Shown one piece after another: positions 1 through 8,527 of a DNA stretch of 64,000 bases. The notes under the pieces were generated by a model. The model was not told the DNA's origin, ran no database searches, and worked only from the letters and a program-made list of their open reading frames with translations. Positions within the stretch are counted from its first letter, which is position 1. The number at the start of each line of letters is the position of its first letter. The DNA is from Stenotrophomonas sp. UBA2124 (GTDB lineage: Bacteria; Pseudomonadota; Gammaproteobacteria; Xanthomonadales; Xanthomonadaceae): NCBI GenBank assembly GCA_002329155.1, contig DCXY01000049.1, positions 179,205-243,204 of the forward strand. The letters run 5' to 3'. Position numbers and translations under genes: made by a program.

Positions 1-559
1 GCTTCTCGGTCATGCCCATGCCCACGGTGATGCCGGCCTTGTCGGCAATGGGCACGTCGCGCGGGTCGTAGAACGGCATGGCCGCCTTGTCGGCCCATTC
101 GGCCAACGCCGGTGACTGCCGCAGCACCGGCACTGCCGCGTGGGTCATGGTCAGCGGGCAACTGGTGCCGGCTTCGGCCTGGTGATGCAGATAACTCAAT
201 GCGGCACGCGCCACGTGCGCGCCGGGCCGGGGTGCATGCCAGGACAGCCCCGCCACGCCCTTGCCTTTGGCGGTGGCCATCAGCTGGTGGTAGGCGGGGT
301 GGAAATCCACCGTGTCGATGCGCCGGCCCTGCGCGTCATGGGTGCGCAGCATGGGCCGTTGCCGGTTGGCGTCGAAGCCGGCGCGGTACAGGTCACCACC
401 GGCCAGCGCGCCGTAGTGTTCAAGCGGCTGGGCAAAACCACCGCCACCGGCACGCGCCACGGCTTCCCGCAGCGCGGTGTCGTCCTGCCACAGGTTGCGG
501 CCCTCGAAGGGCGGCACCTGGTTATCGACGGTATGCGTCTCGAACGGCGGCACGGGCAT
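1..559 (-). CDS. aidB: AidB-like acyl-CoA dehydrogenase, N-terminal part (runs off window)
   Basis: Reading the minus strand from an ATG at 559 gives 186 codons that stay open to the window edge. The product begins MPVPPFETHTVDNQ and contains DAQGRRIDTVDFHPAYHQLM, SCPLTMTHAAVPVL and GMGMTEK. These follow the N-terminal third of E. coli AidB (about 541 residues), including the GMGMTEK segment near the flavin site. AidB proteins are FAD-containing, DNA-binding members of the acyl-CoA dehydrogenase superfamily induced in the Ada alkylation response; their substrate is unsettled. The gene lies 68 nt downstream of the FAD monooxygenase gene on the same strand. Only the truncation at the window boundary limits the call. 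Confidence 0.87.
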   Translation of the reverse strand, partial: MPVPPFETHTVDNQVPPFEGRNLWQDDTALREAVARAGGGGFAQPLEHYGALAGGDLYRAGFDANRQRPMLRTHDAQGRRIDTVDFHPAYHQLMATAKGKGVAGLSWHAPRPGAHVARAALSYLHHQAEAGTSCPLTMTHAAVPVLRQSPALAEWADKAAMPFYDPRDVPIADKAGITVGMGMTEK

Positions 560-627
560 GGCGGCGGCTCCCTCTGGGGTCGCCCCGATTCTGCCGCATG
601 CGGCTCACGCCCGCGTTACCGCCGGTT

Positions 628-1863
628 TCATCCGCCGTTGCGCGCCTGCAGCGCCGCGATGAACGCATCCTGCAGCGGCAGCTTGCCGAACAGGCCGTGC
701 TGGGTGCCGCTGAGCACACGCAGCATGTGGCCACGGCCGCCGGGCATGCGCCCCATCGGCTTGAACAGCAGGTCGCGGGCGCGCGCGATCCAGTCGTGCT
801 CGGACTGGAAGATGGGCGTCAGCCAGCGGCTCCAGAACTGGTACAGCGCCACATGCGCCTGCCGCTGCGCCTGGTAGCGGGCCAGTGCCGCATCCACGTC
901 CTCCTCGGCGCGCAACGCATCGCGCAGCGCCAGCGCATCAAGCAGGGCCATGTTGACGCCCTGCCCCAGCTGCGGGCTCATGGAATGTGCGGCGTCACCA
1001 GCCAGCACCAGCCGCTTGTGGTACCAGCGGTCCATCACCGCGTCGCGGTAGCTGGCACGCGTCAGCTGTGACTGCACGGTGACGCCCTGCAGGCGCTGGC
1101 GTGCTTCGGGCCAGATGCTGGCCACTTCGTCCAGCCACGGCTCCAGCCCGGCGTCCTCCCAGGCCTGGAAGGCTTCGCGCTGCAGGCTCCAGAAGAAGCT
1201 CAGCCGTGGCGTATCGTCGCCCGGGCGGGTGCCCACCGGCAGCAGGCCGATCATCTTGCGCGCGGCCACATAGCGTTGCCGCAGCTCGTCGGTGAACGCC
1301 CAGTCGCCGGCAGGCAGCAGGCACCACAGCGCACCCCAAGGGTAGACCCGGTCCAGCCGCGTGCCCTGCACCTTCTCGCGCAGGCCCGAGGCCGAGCCGT
1401 CGGTGGCGATCACCAGGTCGAAGTTGCCATGCCAGCGGCCATGCCGGTCCTGCAGGCGCTGCGTGCTGTCGGTGATGGCGCTGATGCAGCAGTCCGCATG
1501 CAGCGCGGACGGCGCATCCCAGGCATCGTGCAGCAACGAGAACAGCGCGCCACGCTGCATGCCCACGCCATACAGGCGCGGGTCCAGCGCGTCGTAGCGC
1601 ATGTCCATCACCGCGCGCCCGCACGGCGTTTCGCCATACAGGCGGCGCACCGCCGCGCCATGCGCGAACACCTGCGGCAGCAACTGCATCTGCCACAGCA
1701 CCTGCAGGCCGCTGGGCTGCAGCAGGAAGCCGGCCCCCACCGGCCCCGGCTGCGCCGCCTGCTCGAACACCTGCACGCGGTGCCCGTCGCGCGTCAACAG
1801 CACCGCCAGCGCCTGCCCGGCCGTGCCGTAGCCGACGATGGCGATATCCAAGGTCTTGCTCAT
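628..1863 (-). CDS. FAD-dependent monooxygenase (PHBH/UbiH fold)
   Basis: A 411-residue flavoprotein of the aromatic-hydroxylase superfamily. The Rossmann dinucleotide motif GYGTAG lies at residues 11-16, and the second FAD motif, GDAAHSMSPQLGQGVN, starts near residue 289. Such enzymes hydroxylate small aromatic or heterocyclic compounds with NAD(P)H and O2; the substrate cannot be read from the sequence. The start chosen is the ATG at 1863, behind a strong purine-rich ribosome site (GGGGGAGGGGGAA). An in-frame upstream start would add a 12-residue Gly-rich tail that looks untranslated. The aidB-like gene follows on the same strand, so the two may be co-transcribed. Confidence 0.85.
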   Translation of the reverse strand: MSKTLDIAIVGYGTAGQALAVLLTRDGHRVQVFEQAAQPGPVGAGFLLQPSGLQVLWQMQLLPQVFAHGAAVRRLYGETPCGRAVMDMRYDALDPRLYGVGMQRGALFSLLHDAWDAPSALHADCCISAITDSTQRLQDRHGRWHGNFDLVIATDGSASGLREKVQGTRLDRVYPWGALWCLLPAGDWAFTDELRQRYVAARKMIGLLPVGTRPGDDTPRLSFFWSLQREAFQAWEDAGLEPWLDEVASIWPEARQRLQGVTVQSQLTRASYRDAVMDRWYHKRLVLAGDAAHSMSPQLGQGVNMALLDALALRDALRAEEDVDAALARYQAQRQAHVALYQFWSRWLTPIFQSEHDWIARARDLLFKPMGRMPGGRGHMLRVLSGTQHGLFGKLPLQDAFIAALQARNGG

Positions 1864-1897
1864 TTCCCCCTCCCCCAGGCGGCTACCCCCTCCGCCC

Positions 1898-1928
1898 AAA
1901 AAAAAGCCCCGCCGCGGCGGGGCTTTTC
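1898..1928 (-). terminator. Rho-independent terminator of the cold-shock gene
   Basis: A perfect 20-bp palindrome at 1905-1924 (AGCCCCGCCG and its complement) is followed on the minus strand by a run of eight T. It sits 17 nt past the stop codon of the cold-shock gene and just before the monooxygenase start, so it separates the two transcription units. Confidence 0.9.
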
Positions 1929-1944
1929 CGCACAGCCGAGTGGA

Positions 1945-2151
1945 TCACTCAGCCGGCGTGATATTGGAAGCCTGGGCGCCCTTCGGGCCCTGGGTCACGT
2001 CATAGCTGACGCGCTGGCCTTCCTGCAGGCTGCGGAAGCCCTTGGAATTGATCGCGGAGAAGTGCGCGAAGACATCGGCGCTGCCGTCCTCCGGTGAGAT
2101 GAAGCCAAATCCCTTGGCGTCGTTGAACCACTTGACGGTACCGTTCGGCAT
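1945..2151 (-). CDS. Cold-shock domain protein, CspA family
   Basis: A 68-residue single cold-shock domain starting MPNGTVKWFNDAKGFGFI. Both RNA-binding motifs are present: RNP1 (KGFGFI) and RNP2 (VFAHF). These five-stranded beta-barrel proteins bind single-stranded RNA and DNA and loosen mRNA structure. The length is that of the family (65-70). The gene has its own strong terminator and a leader of roughly 100 nt before the next gene, so it is probably monocistronic. Whether it is cold-inducible or constitutive cannot be decided, because Csp paralogues are very similar. Confidence 0.95.
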   Translation of the reverse strand: MPNGTVKWFNDAKGFGFISPEDGSADVFAHFSAINSKGFRSLQEGQRVSYDVTQGPKGAQASNITPAE

Positions 2152-2253
2152 GATGATGCGAGACCTTGTTCGATGAATGGATTAGCGCACGCTGAATGAG
2201 GCGTACAGGCGGAGTATGCAAATCTTCCGCCGCATTGACAATCACCCGATGGC

Positions 2254-3000
2254 TCAACCGCCAGCCAGAGCACCGACCAGGGTGGGCAGGCCCGCGGAGG
2301 CGGCGTCCACGTTGGCCAGCACTTCGGCCATGGTGATCTCCCCGGCATCGCCGCAACCGGCAGCCCAGTTGGCGACGATGGCCAGACAGGCGTAATCCAG
2401 CCCCAGCTCGCGTGCCAGCCCGGCCTCGGGCATGCCGGTCATGCCCACCAGGTCGCAGCCATCGCGGCGCATGCGTGCGATCTCGGCGATGGTCTCCAGG
2501 CGTGGCCCCTGGGTGGCGCCGTAGCAACCGCCGTCCTGCACCGCCACGCCGTTGTCGCGGGCCGCCGCCAGCACCTGCGCGCGCAGCGAGGGCGTGTAGG
2601 GGTGGCCGAAATCGACATGCAGCACCTCGCTGCCGGCTTCCTCGCACAGGGTGGAAATGCGGCCCCAGGTATAGTCGATGAGCTGGTCCGGGCAGGCCAG
2701 CACGCGCGGGCCGAAGTTGTCGGTGATGCCGCCGACGGTGTTCAGCGCGAGCACGCGGGTGGCGCCCAGCTGCTTGAGCGCGGCCAGGTTGGCGCGGTAG
2801 TTGATCCTGTGCGGCGGGATCGAATGGCCTTCGCCATGGCGGGCCAGGAAGGCCACGCGCTGGCCGTTGAGCAGCCCCACGCGGACCGGGCCGGATGGTG
2901 CGCCGTAGGCGGTCTGCACCTCATGGGTCTGGACATCGTCCAGCGTGGCCAGCTTGTAGACGCCGGTGCCGCCGATCACGGCCAGTGCGATGGGTTCCAT
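2254..3000 (-). CDS. S-methyl-5'-thioinosine phosphorylase (MTAP/PNP family)
   Basis: A 248-residue purine nucleoside phosphorylase of the MTAP branch. Visible signatures are IGGTGVYK at the N-terminus, FLARHGEGHSIPPHRINYRA (phosphate/ribose site), TQGPRLETIAEI and GCDLVGMTGMPEA. Proteins of this type in Pseudomonas and Xanthomonas act on methylthioinosine, the deaminated form of the polyamine by-product methylthioadenosine, to give hypoxanthine and methylthioribose-1-phosphate. The assignment to methylthioinosine rather than methylthioadenosine is by family and by the adjacent hypoxanthine salvage gene. The start is the ATG at 3000 behind AGGA; an upstream in-frame start adds 16 unconserved residues. 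Confidence 0.85.
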   Translation of the reverse strand: MEPIALAVIGGTGVYKLATLDDVQTHEVQTAYGAPSGPVRVGLLNGQRVAFLARHGEGHSIPPHRINYRANLAALKQLGATRVLALNTVGGITDNFGPRVLACPDQLIDYTWGRISTLCEEAGSEVLHVDFGHPYTPSLRAQVLAAARDNGVAVQDGGCYGATQGPRLETIAEIARMRRDGCDLVGMTGMPEAGLARELGLDYACLAIVANWAAGCGDAGEITMAEVLANVDAASAGLPTLVGALAGG

Positions 3001-3112
3001 GCTTGATTCCTGTTGCAGCGTTGCAGGCTGCGCGCTGGGCGCCGACAACGGCGCAGGCAGCGCGCACGGTTTTGCGACAGGGCCGGGGCATGGCCGCCCC
3101 GGCCCGTGGTGC

Positions 3113-3664
3113 TTACTGCTTCATCGCGTAGATGGCGGGCAGCGAGCGCAGCGATTCGTCGATGTCCATGCCGAAGCCGAACACGAAGCGGTCCGGCAGC
3201 TCGATGCCGGCGTAGTCGGCCTTGACGCCCGGCAGGCAGCGGTCGTGCTTCTTCACCGTCAGCACGGCGATGCGCACGTCGGTGGCGCCCTGTTCCAAGC
3301 ACCATTCGCGCACGCCCTGCAGGGTGAAGCCTTCATCCAGAATGTCGTCCACCAGGATCACGCGGCGGCCGAACAGCGAGGACACCGGGCGGTGCTTCCA
3401 CACCAGCTCGCCGCCAGTCTCGCCGTGGTAGCGCGAAGCCTGCATGTAGTCGAACTGGATGTTCTGGCCGCGGGCGCCCAGCTCCAGCGACAACTGGCCG
3501 GAGAACGGCAGCGCGCCGTTCATGATGGACACGTACACCGGCACCTCGCCCTTGTAATCGCGCGCGATGGCGTCGGCGATGCCGGCGATGGCCTTGTCGA
3601 TGGTGGGGCGGTCAACCAGCAGGTCGGCCTGGGCCACGGCTTGTTCAAGAGTGAGTTTGGACAT
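3113..3664 (-). CDS. hpt: Hypoxanthine(-guanine) phosphoribosyltransferase
   Basis: A 183-residue type I phosphoribosyltransferase. The PRPP-binding motif VILVDDILDEG lies in the middle, preceded by the flexible-loop region (FDYMQASRYHGETGG) and followed by the purine-binding hood (LPDRFVFGFGMD). It transfers phosphoribose from PRPP to hypoxanthine or guanine. It is coupled to nagZ (stop and start overlap in TGATG) and lies upstream of the methylthioinosine phosphorylase gene, which produces hypoxanthine; together they form a short purine-salvage route. Confidence 0.93.
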   Translation of the reverse strand: MSKLTLEQAVAQADLLVDRPTIDKAIAGIADAIARDYKGEVPVYVSIMNGALPFSGQLSLELGARGQNIQFDYMQASRYHGETGGELVWKHRPVSSLFGRRVILVDDILDEGFTLQGVREWCLEQGATDVRIAVLTVKKHDRCLPGVKADYAGIELPDRFVFGFGMDIDESLRSLPAIYAMKQ

Positions 3665-4671
3665 CAGGCAGTTCTTCCAAGGTTTTCAAGCAAACGGTTC
3701 TGGGTGTCGCCATGGCGGGTGTCGGCCAGCAGGCCGCCCCAGCCCATCGCGCCGCGGCTGATCAGGGCCAGCACGGCGGCAGTGTTGAGGCTGCGGCCGG
3801 CCACGGCCTGCAGCGATTCTTCGACCAGCTCCGGGTGGCAGACCAGCACCACGTCGCAGCCGGCATCCAGGTGGGCATCCACGCGGCCCTTGACCCCACC
3901 GGCGGCGAACGAGGCCGCCATGCCGATGTCGTCGGAGAACACCACGCCGCGGAAGCCCATCTGTCCGCGCAGGATCTGGTTGATCCAGCGCGGCGAATAG
4001 CCCGCCGGTTCCGGTGCCACCTGCGGGTAGATGACGTGGGCCATCATCACCGCATCGGCCCCGGCGGCGATGCCGGCACGGAACGGTAGCAGATCGTGGC
4101 TTTCAATTTCCTGCAGCGTGCGCGGGTCCACGGCGGTATCGACATGGGTGTCCTCGCGCACCGTGCCGTGGCCCGGGAAGTGCTTGAGCGTGGCTGCCAT
4201 GCCCACCGAGTGCATGCCGCGCACATAGGCGGCGGTCAGCGCGGCCACGGCCTGCGGGTCTTCGCTGAAGGCGCGGTTGCCGATGGCCAGGTTGCCATGG
4301 CCCACGTCCACCACCGGGGCGAAGCTCAGGTCCAGGCCACTGGCGCGGATTTCGCTGGCCATCAGCCAGGCGTGCTGCTCGGCCAGTGCCAGCGCCGCGT
4401 CGGGGTCCTGTGCGTACAGCCTGCCGATGCCATCCAGCGGCGGCAGCTCGGCATAGCCTTCGCGGAAACGCTGCACGCGGCCGCCTTCCTGGTCCACCGC
4501 CAGCAGCAGCGGGCGCGCGGTGGCGGCGCGGATGGCCGAGGCCAGCTCGGCCACCTGCCCGCGCGAGGCGAAATTGCGCTTGAACAGCACCACGCCGGCC
4601 ACGGCGGCGTGCTGCAGCCAGTCACGCTCCTGGGCGGTCAGTTCGGTACCGGCGACGCCGATCAACAGCAT
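3664..4671 (-). CDS. nagZ: Beta-N-acetylhexosaminidase (peptidoglycan recycling)
   Basis: A 335-residue glycoside hydrolase family 3 enzyme of the short, cytoplasmic NagZ type. It carries AVDQEGGRVQR and the hallmark KHFPGHG loop with the following His/Asp (EDTHVD) that supplies the acid/base. The nucleophile Asp lies in FSDDIGM. NagZ removes GlcNAc from anhydro-muropeptides during wall recycling and so influences AmpC beta-lactamase induction in relatives. No signal peptide is seen. The start is the ATG at 4671 with GGAG 11 nt upstream. The gene is translationally coupled to hpt. Confidence 0.94.
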   Translation of the reverse strand: MLLIGVAGTELTAQERDWLQHAAVAGVVLFKRNFASRGQVAELASAIRAATARPLLLAVDQEGGRVQRFREGYAELPPLDGIGRLYAQDPDAALALAEQHAWLMASEIRASGLDLSFAPVVDVGHGNLAIGNRAFSEDPQAVAALTAAYVRGMHSVGMAATLKHFPGHGTVREDTHVDTAVDPRTLQEIESHDLLPFRAGIAAGADAVMMAHVIYPQVAPEPAGYSPRWINQILRGQMGFRGVVFSDDIGMAASFAAGGVKGRVDAHLDAGCDVVLVCHPELVEESLQAVAGRSLNTAAVLALISRGAMGWGGLLADTRHGDTQNRLLENLGRTA

Positions 4672-4737
4672 GCAAGGACTCCTGGTCGCCACCGACGGCG
4701 GCGAAGCCGTGCATTGTCGCAGATGGCGCCTGCCGCG

Positions 4738-5427
4738 TCAGATGCTGCAACCGTCCGGGCCGCAGGCCTGTTCATCCTTGGCCGGGGCCGGTGCCTGCTC
4801 GGCGGCCACCTTCTCCAGCACCTCGGCGAAGACTTCCGGCGGCTGCGCGCCCTGCACCGCGTAGCGGCCATTGATGACGAAGGTCGGCACCGACTGGATG
4901 CCCAGCGCCTGCGCCTGTCCCAGGCTGGCGCGCACTTCGGCCATGCCCTCGTCGGAGGCCAGCAGCGCCTGCACCCGCTCGGCCGGAATGCCACCGGCGG
5001 CAGCGGCTTCAATCAGCACCTGCGGATCGGCGATGTTGCGGCCATGGGCGAAGTGGGCACTGAACAGCGCCTCGCCCACCTGCTCGGCCACGCCCTCGCG
5101 GCCTGCCAGCCACAGCAGGCGGTGTGCCGGCAGCGTGGTCACCTTGACCTGGCCCTGGTCGAAATCCATCGGCAGGCCCTCGGCCTGTGCGGCGGACTGG
5201 GTCTGCGCCAGCATCTGGTTGGTGCGCTCGGTGCCACCGAACTTGGCGGCGTAGGCCTCGCGCAGCGGCACCGGCGTGTCACCGGCGGTGGGGTCGAGCA
5301 GGAACGGATGCCAATGCACATCCACCTGCGGCGCCTTGTCGCCCATCTGTGCCAGCGCGCGCTGGAAGCGGTGCTTGCCGATCCAGCACCAGGGGCAGAC
5401 CACGTCCGACCAGATATCGATGCGCAT
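4738..5427 (-). CDS. DsbA-family oxidoreductase, FrnE type
   Basis: A 229-residue cytoplasmic protein starting MRIDIWSDVVCPWCWIGKHR: a thioredoxin fold with a CPWC active site at residues 11-14 and the long helical insertion of FrnE/2-hydroxychromene-carboxylate isomerase-like proteins. The conserved segment GIQSVPTFVINGRYAVQGAQ near the C-terminus carries the cis-Pro loop. FrnE homologues act as thiol-disulfide oxidoreductases in oxidative stress. It ends in a Cys-containing tail (EQACGPDGCSI), possibly a second redox pair. The start is the ATG at 5427 behind AAAGGAA; a longer frame upstream runs into repeat DNA and is not believed. Confidence 0.88.
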   Translation of the reverse strand: MRIDIWSDVVCPWCWIGKHRFQRALAQMGDKAPQVDVHWHPFLLDPTAGDTPVPLREAYAAKFGGTERTNQMLAQTQSAAQAEGLPMDFDQGQVKVTTLPAHRLLWLAGREGVAEQVGEALFSAHFAHGRNIADPQVLIEAAAAGGIPAERVQALLASDEGMAEVRASLGQAQALGIQSVPTFVINGRYAVQGAQPPEVFAEVLEKVAAEQAPAPAKDEQACGPDGCSI

Positions 5428-5510
5428 GGGGTGTTCCTTTATGTTGCGGGGGAGTAACAGCGTAGTGGATTGGGTGTAGGGGGATGTTGAGCCGGGTTGC
5501 TGCTGAGCTT

Positions 5511-5787
5511 TACCCCTCCCCGGCCCTCCCCTTGGCCTGCGGCGCAAGGGAGGGGGTAAGAGCGGCTTTACTGCGGTCTGGCAGATCGCGGCGAATCTCC
5601 CCCTCCCTTTGGCCGCAGGCCAAGGGGAGGGTTGGGGGAGGGGTAAGCCTCAGAAGCCTCAGCACCACTCCGCCTCACCCCACTGCGCGAAGGGGGGCAA
5701 TTCCTGCGGTCTGCCAGACCACAGCAAAGCCGCTCCTGCCCCCTACCTTGCGCCGCAGGCGGAGGGGAGGGCTGGGGAGGAGTAAGC
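5511..5787. repeat. Long imperfect inverted repeat with nested palindrome
   Basis: The left arm (about 5511-5588) and the right arm (about 5709-5787) are reverse complements over roughly 78 nt with some mismatches. Shared cores are CCCTCCCCT, GGCGCAAGG, AGCGGCTTT and GGTCTGGCAGA. Between them lies a second GC-rich palindrome (about 5598-5640). Related sequences occur at 57008-57245. The element fills the space between the frnE-like gene (starts 5427) and the 3' end of the CYTH gene (5796). A transcript through it would fold into a large hairpin. 5428-5510 shows nothing else. Confidence 0.75.
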
Positions 5788-5795
5788 CAGAAGCC

Positions 5796-6299
5796 TCAGC
5801 CCCGCTCCGCCTCACTCCATTGCGCGAAGGGCCGCGAGGCCAGCGCCAGGCTGTAGTAGCGCAGCTCGTCGGTCACTTCGGCACCCGCCCACTCCGGCTT
5901 GTCGAACACCTGGTCGGCACTGGTCAGCTCCACCTCGGCCACCACCAGCCCAGCGTTGTCGCCAAAGAACTCGTCCACTTCCCACAGCAGGCCGCCGTGG
6001 TTGACCAAATGCCGGCGCTTGTCGATCAGGCCACCCACACACAGCGTCAGCAGCGCGCGCGCGTCCTCCACCGGCACCGGGTAGTCGAACTCCTGCCGGG
6101 TGTGGCCCAGCTCGCGCGACTTGAGGTTGAGGTAAGCCGCATCGCCCTGGATGCGCACGCGCACCGAGGCCTTCTGCGCACCGCTGTCCATCGCGGCCTG
6201 ATCGTTGATGTAGCCCTGCGCCATCGGAATGACCGCATGCGCGGCGGCACGCCAGCCATCGCCGGTGACCAGGAATTTGCGTTCGATCTCGATGCCCAT
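5796..6299 (-). CDS. CYTH-domain protein (triphosphate tunnel metalloenzyme)
   Basis: A 167-residue protein opening MGIEIERKFLV, which contains the ExExK signature of CYTH proteins. Further conserved positions are the basic/acidic strands RVRIQGDAAYLNLKSR, LIDKRRHLV and WEVDEFFGDNAGLVVAEVEL. These beta-tunnel enzymes bind inorganic triphosphate with metal ions; small bacterial members hydrolyse tripolyphosphate. The start lies 3 nt after the rlmD stop, so it is probably translated from the rlmD message. Exact substrate is not determinable. Confidence 0.9.
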   Translation of the reverse strand: MGIEIERKFLVTGDGWRAAAHAVIPMAQGYINDQAAMDSGAQKASVRVRIQGDAAYLNLKSRELGHTRQEFDYPVPVEDARALLTLCVGGLIDKRRHLVNHGGLLWEVDEFFGDNAGLVVAEVELTSADQVFDKPEWAGAEVTDELRYYSLALASRPFAQWSEAERG

Positions 6300-6302
6300 G
6301 GC

Positions 6303-7640
6303 TTACTTCTTCTCGAAAACGGCGATGCTTTCCACGTGCGCGGTGTGCGGGAACATGTCCATCGCACCGGCGCTGACCAGAGTGAAACCCTGCTCGTTGA
6401 CCAGATAGCCTGCATCGCGTGCCAGCGAGCCCGGATGGCAGCTGACATAGACGATGCGCTTGAACTGTTTCAGCGGCAGCTGCTGCAGCACATCGATCGC
6501 ACCCGAGCGCGGCGGGTCCAGCAGCAGCTTGTCGAAGCCCTGCTTCATCCACGGGGTATTGCGCTGGTCCTGGGTGAGGTCGGCGGCGAAGAACTGCGCG
6601 TTGTCCAGGCCGTTGCGCTGCGCGTTTTCCTTCGCGCGCGCCACCAACCCTGCTTCACCTTCCACGCCCACCACTTCGCGCACGGTGCGCGCCAGCGGCA
6701 GGGTGAAGTTGCCCAGCCCGCAGAACAGGTCGAGCACGCGCTCGTCCGGCTGTGCATCCAGCAGGGTCAGCGCGTGCGCGATCATCTGCTGGTTGAGCTT
6801 GGCGTTGACCTGGATGAAATCCAGCGGGCGGAACGCCAGTTCCACATTCCACTGCGGCAGCTTGAACGACAGCGGCACGCCTTCGGCCGGCCACAGCGGA
6901 TGCACCGAATCCAGGCCACCCGGCTGCAGGTAGATCGCAAAGCCATTGGCTTCACCGAATGCCTTCCATGCCTGCGCGTCCGCGTCGGACAGCGGCTGCA
7001 GGTGGCGCACGGTGAGCGCGATGGCGTCGTCGCCACCGATGAACTCGATCTGCGGAATGTCGCGCTTGCCATCCAGCGATTCGATGAACGTGGACAGTGC
7101 CGACACCTTGCTGCCGATTTCCGGTATCACCGTCAGGCACTGCGACAGGTCGGCGACGAAGCGCGGATCCTGCTCGCGGAAACCGACCAGGGTCTTGTCC
7201 TTCTTCTCCACGCGGCGCACCGAGAAACGGCCCTTGCGGCGATAGCCCCAGCTGTCGCCCACCAGCGGCGGCAGCACGGTGCCAGGGTTCACGTGGCCGA
7301 TGCGTTCAAGGTTGTCCATCAGCACGCGCTGCTTGGCCACGATCTGCTGCGACTCTTCCAGGTGCTGCAGCACGCAACCGGCACACACGCCGAAATGCGG
7401 GCAGCGCGGCGTGACACGGTGCGGCGATGCGGTCAGCACCTCCACCGTACGGGCTTCGTCGAAGTGGCGGCTCTTGCCGGTCTGCTCGGCCATCACCGTT
7501 TCATGCGGCAGCGCACCACTGATGAAGGTGACCTTGCCGCCCTCGCCTTCGCGGCGCGCTACGCCACGGCCATCGTGGCTCAAGTCGAGGATGTCGGTCT
7601 GGAACGGGGTCTTGTCTATACGGGATCTGGATCGGGCCAC
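6303..7640 (-). CDS. rlmD: 23S rRNA (uracil-1939-C5)-methyltransferase
   Basis: A 445-residue RlmD/RumA with an N-terminal TRAM domain (FQTDILDLSHDGRGVARR). The cysteines of the Fe-S cluster are in CPHFGVCAGC and a later SQC. The SAM motif is VLDLFCGLGNFTLPLA and the catalytic Cys is in VYVSCHPGSLARD. It forms m5U1939 in 23S rRNA. The start is a GTG at 7640 (VARSRSRIDKTPF), required to include the TRAM domain; no ATG serves. The frame stays open further upstream, but that part is antisense to the receiver-HPt gene. The two genes are divergent with about 126 nt between them. Confidence 0.93.
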   Translation of the reverse strand: MARSRSRIDKTPFQTDILDLSHDGRGVARREGEGGKVTFISGALPHETVMAEQTGKSRHFDEARTVEVLTASPHRVTPRCPHFGVCAGCVLQHLEESQQIVAKQRVLMDNLERIGHVNPGTVLPPLVGDSWGYRRKGRFSVRRVEKKDKTLVGFREQDPRFVADLSQCLTVIPEIGSKVSALSTFIESLDGKRDIPQIEFIGGDDAIALTVRHLQPLSDADAQAWKAFGEANGFAIYLQPGGLDSVHPLWPAEGVPLSFKLPQWNVELAFRPLDFIQVNAKLNQQMIAHALTLLDAQPDERVLDLFCGLGNFTLPLARTVREVVGVEGEAGLVARAKENAQRNGLDNAQFFAADLTQDQRNTPWMKQGFDKLLLDPPRSGAIDVLQQLPLKQFKRIVYVSCHPGSLARDAGYLVNEQGFTLVSAGAMDMFPHTAHVESIAVFEKK

Positions 7641-7766
7641 GTGGCGAACGGCTGCGGGCAAAAAGGGCGCACATTGTCGCAGAAGCAGCCCGTAAGAGCC
7701 CCCTCCGCTTGCACCTGCGCCAGCCCCCGCTAAGATGCGGCGAGGACGCTGGCATGGAGGCAGCAG

Positions 7767-8483
7767 ATGAATACGCAACGTCAAGGGTCGATCCCGCACC
7801 TGTTGCTGGTCGAGGACGACATGACCAGCCAGGGCTTTTTCCAGTTCGCACTGGAATCCCTGCCGGCGACAGTGGATATCGCCGATTCGTTCGCAAGCGC
7901 GCTCAAACGCGCCGAGACAGCACATTACGACCTGCTGCTGATCGATGTGAACCTGCCCGACGGCGACGGCCCTGCCCTGCTGCAGCGGCTGCGCGCGCGC
8001 GATCCGCAGGTGACGGCACTGGCACATACCGCCGATGCCAGCAGTGAACTGCAGCAGAGCCTGCAGCAGGCCGGTTTCAGCGAAACGCTGATCAAGCCGA
8101 TGAGCCGCGAGACGCTGCTCAAGGCGATCCGCCGCACGCTGGCAAAAACGGCGGCCAACAGCCCCGATCTGGACGATGAAGCCGACGTGCCGCACTGGGA
8201 TGAAACCGTGGCGCTGAGCGCGCTGAACGGCCAGCAGGCGCACCTGCGTGCGCTGCGCGAACTGTTCCTGTCCGAACTGCCGGGCGCGCGTGATGCGGTA
8301 CGCAGGGCACTGCGGCAGCACGATGAAGGCGAGGCACGCAACCAGCTGCACCGGCTCAAGGCCAGCTGCGGTTTTGTCGGCGCGCTGCGCCTGGCGCGCG
8401 CGGTACGCCAGCTGCACAACAACCCGGATTCAACGGCGGCGCAGCAGCAGTTCGATGCGGCGGTCAGCGCGCTGCTGGCCTGA
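7767..8483 (+). CDS. Response regulator receiver with C-terminal HPt domain
   Basis: A 238-residue protein. Residues about 10-125 form a CheY-like receiver: acidic pair in LLVEDD, phospho-acceptor Asp in LLLIDVNLPDGDG, conserved Thr in AHTADA, and Lys in LIKPMS. Residues about 145-235 look like a histidine phosphotransfer four-helix bundle with the acceptor His in NQLHRLKASCGFVGA. There is no DNA-binding output domain, so it probably passes phosphate between a hybrid kinase and another regulator. No kinase is encoded nearby. The ATG is preceded by GGAGG. It is flanked divergently by rlmD and convergently by recO. Confidence 0.85.
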   Translation: MNTQRQGSIPHLLLVEDDMTSQGFFQFALESLPATVDIADSFASALKRAETAHYDLLLIDVNLPDGDGPALLQRLRARDPQVTALAHTADASSELQQSLQQAGFSETLIKPMSRETLLKAIRRTLAKTAANSPDLDDEADVPHWDETVALSALNGQQAHLRALRELFLSELPGARDAVRRALRQHDEGEARNQLHRLKASCGFVGALRLARAVRQLHNNPDSTAAQQQFDAAVSALLA

Positions 8484-8527
8484 GCGCGCAACCTGCCGCA
8501 CTCGGCACAATCAGGCAACACCCACGG

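Noticed and set aside
5484..7733. 749-codon open frame on the plus strand
   Set aside because: Antisense to rlmD and the CYTH gene. High GC keeps the opposite strand open; composition is His/Arg/Gln/Ala-rich with no motifs.
7641..8417. Long in-frame N-terminal extension of RlmD
   Set aside because: It is antisense to the receiver-HPt gene, lies outside the TRAM-methyltransferase architecture, and normal RlmD length is reached from the GTG at 7640.
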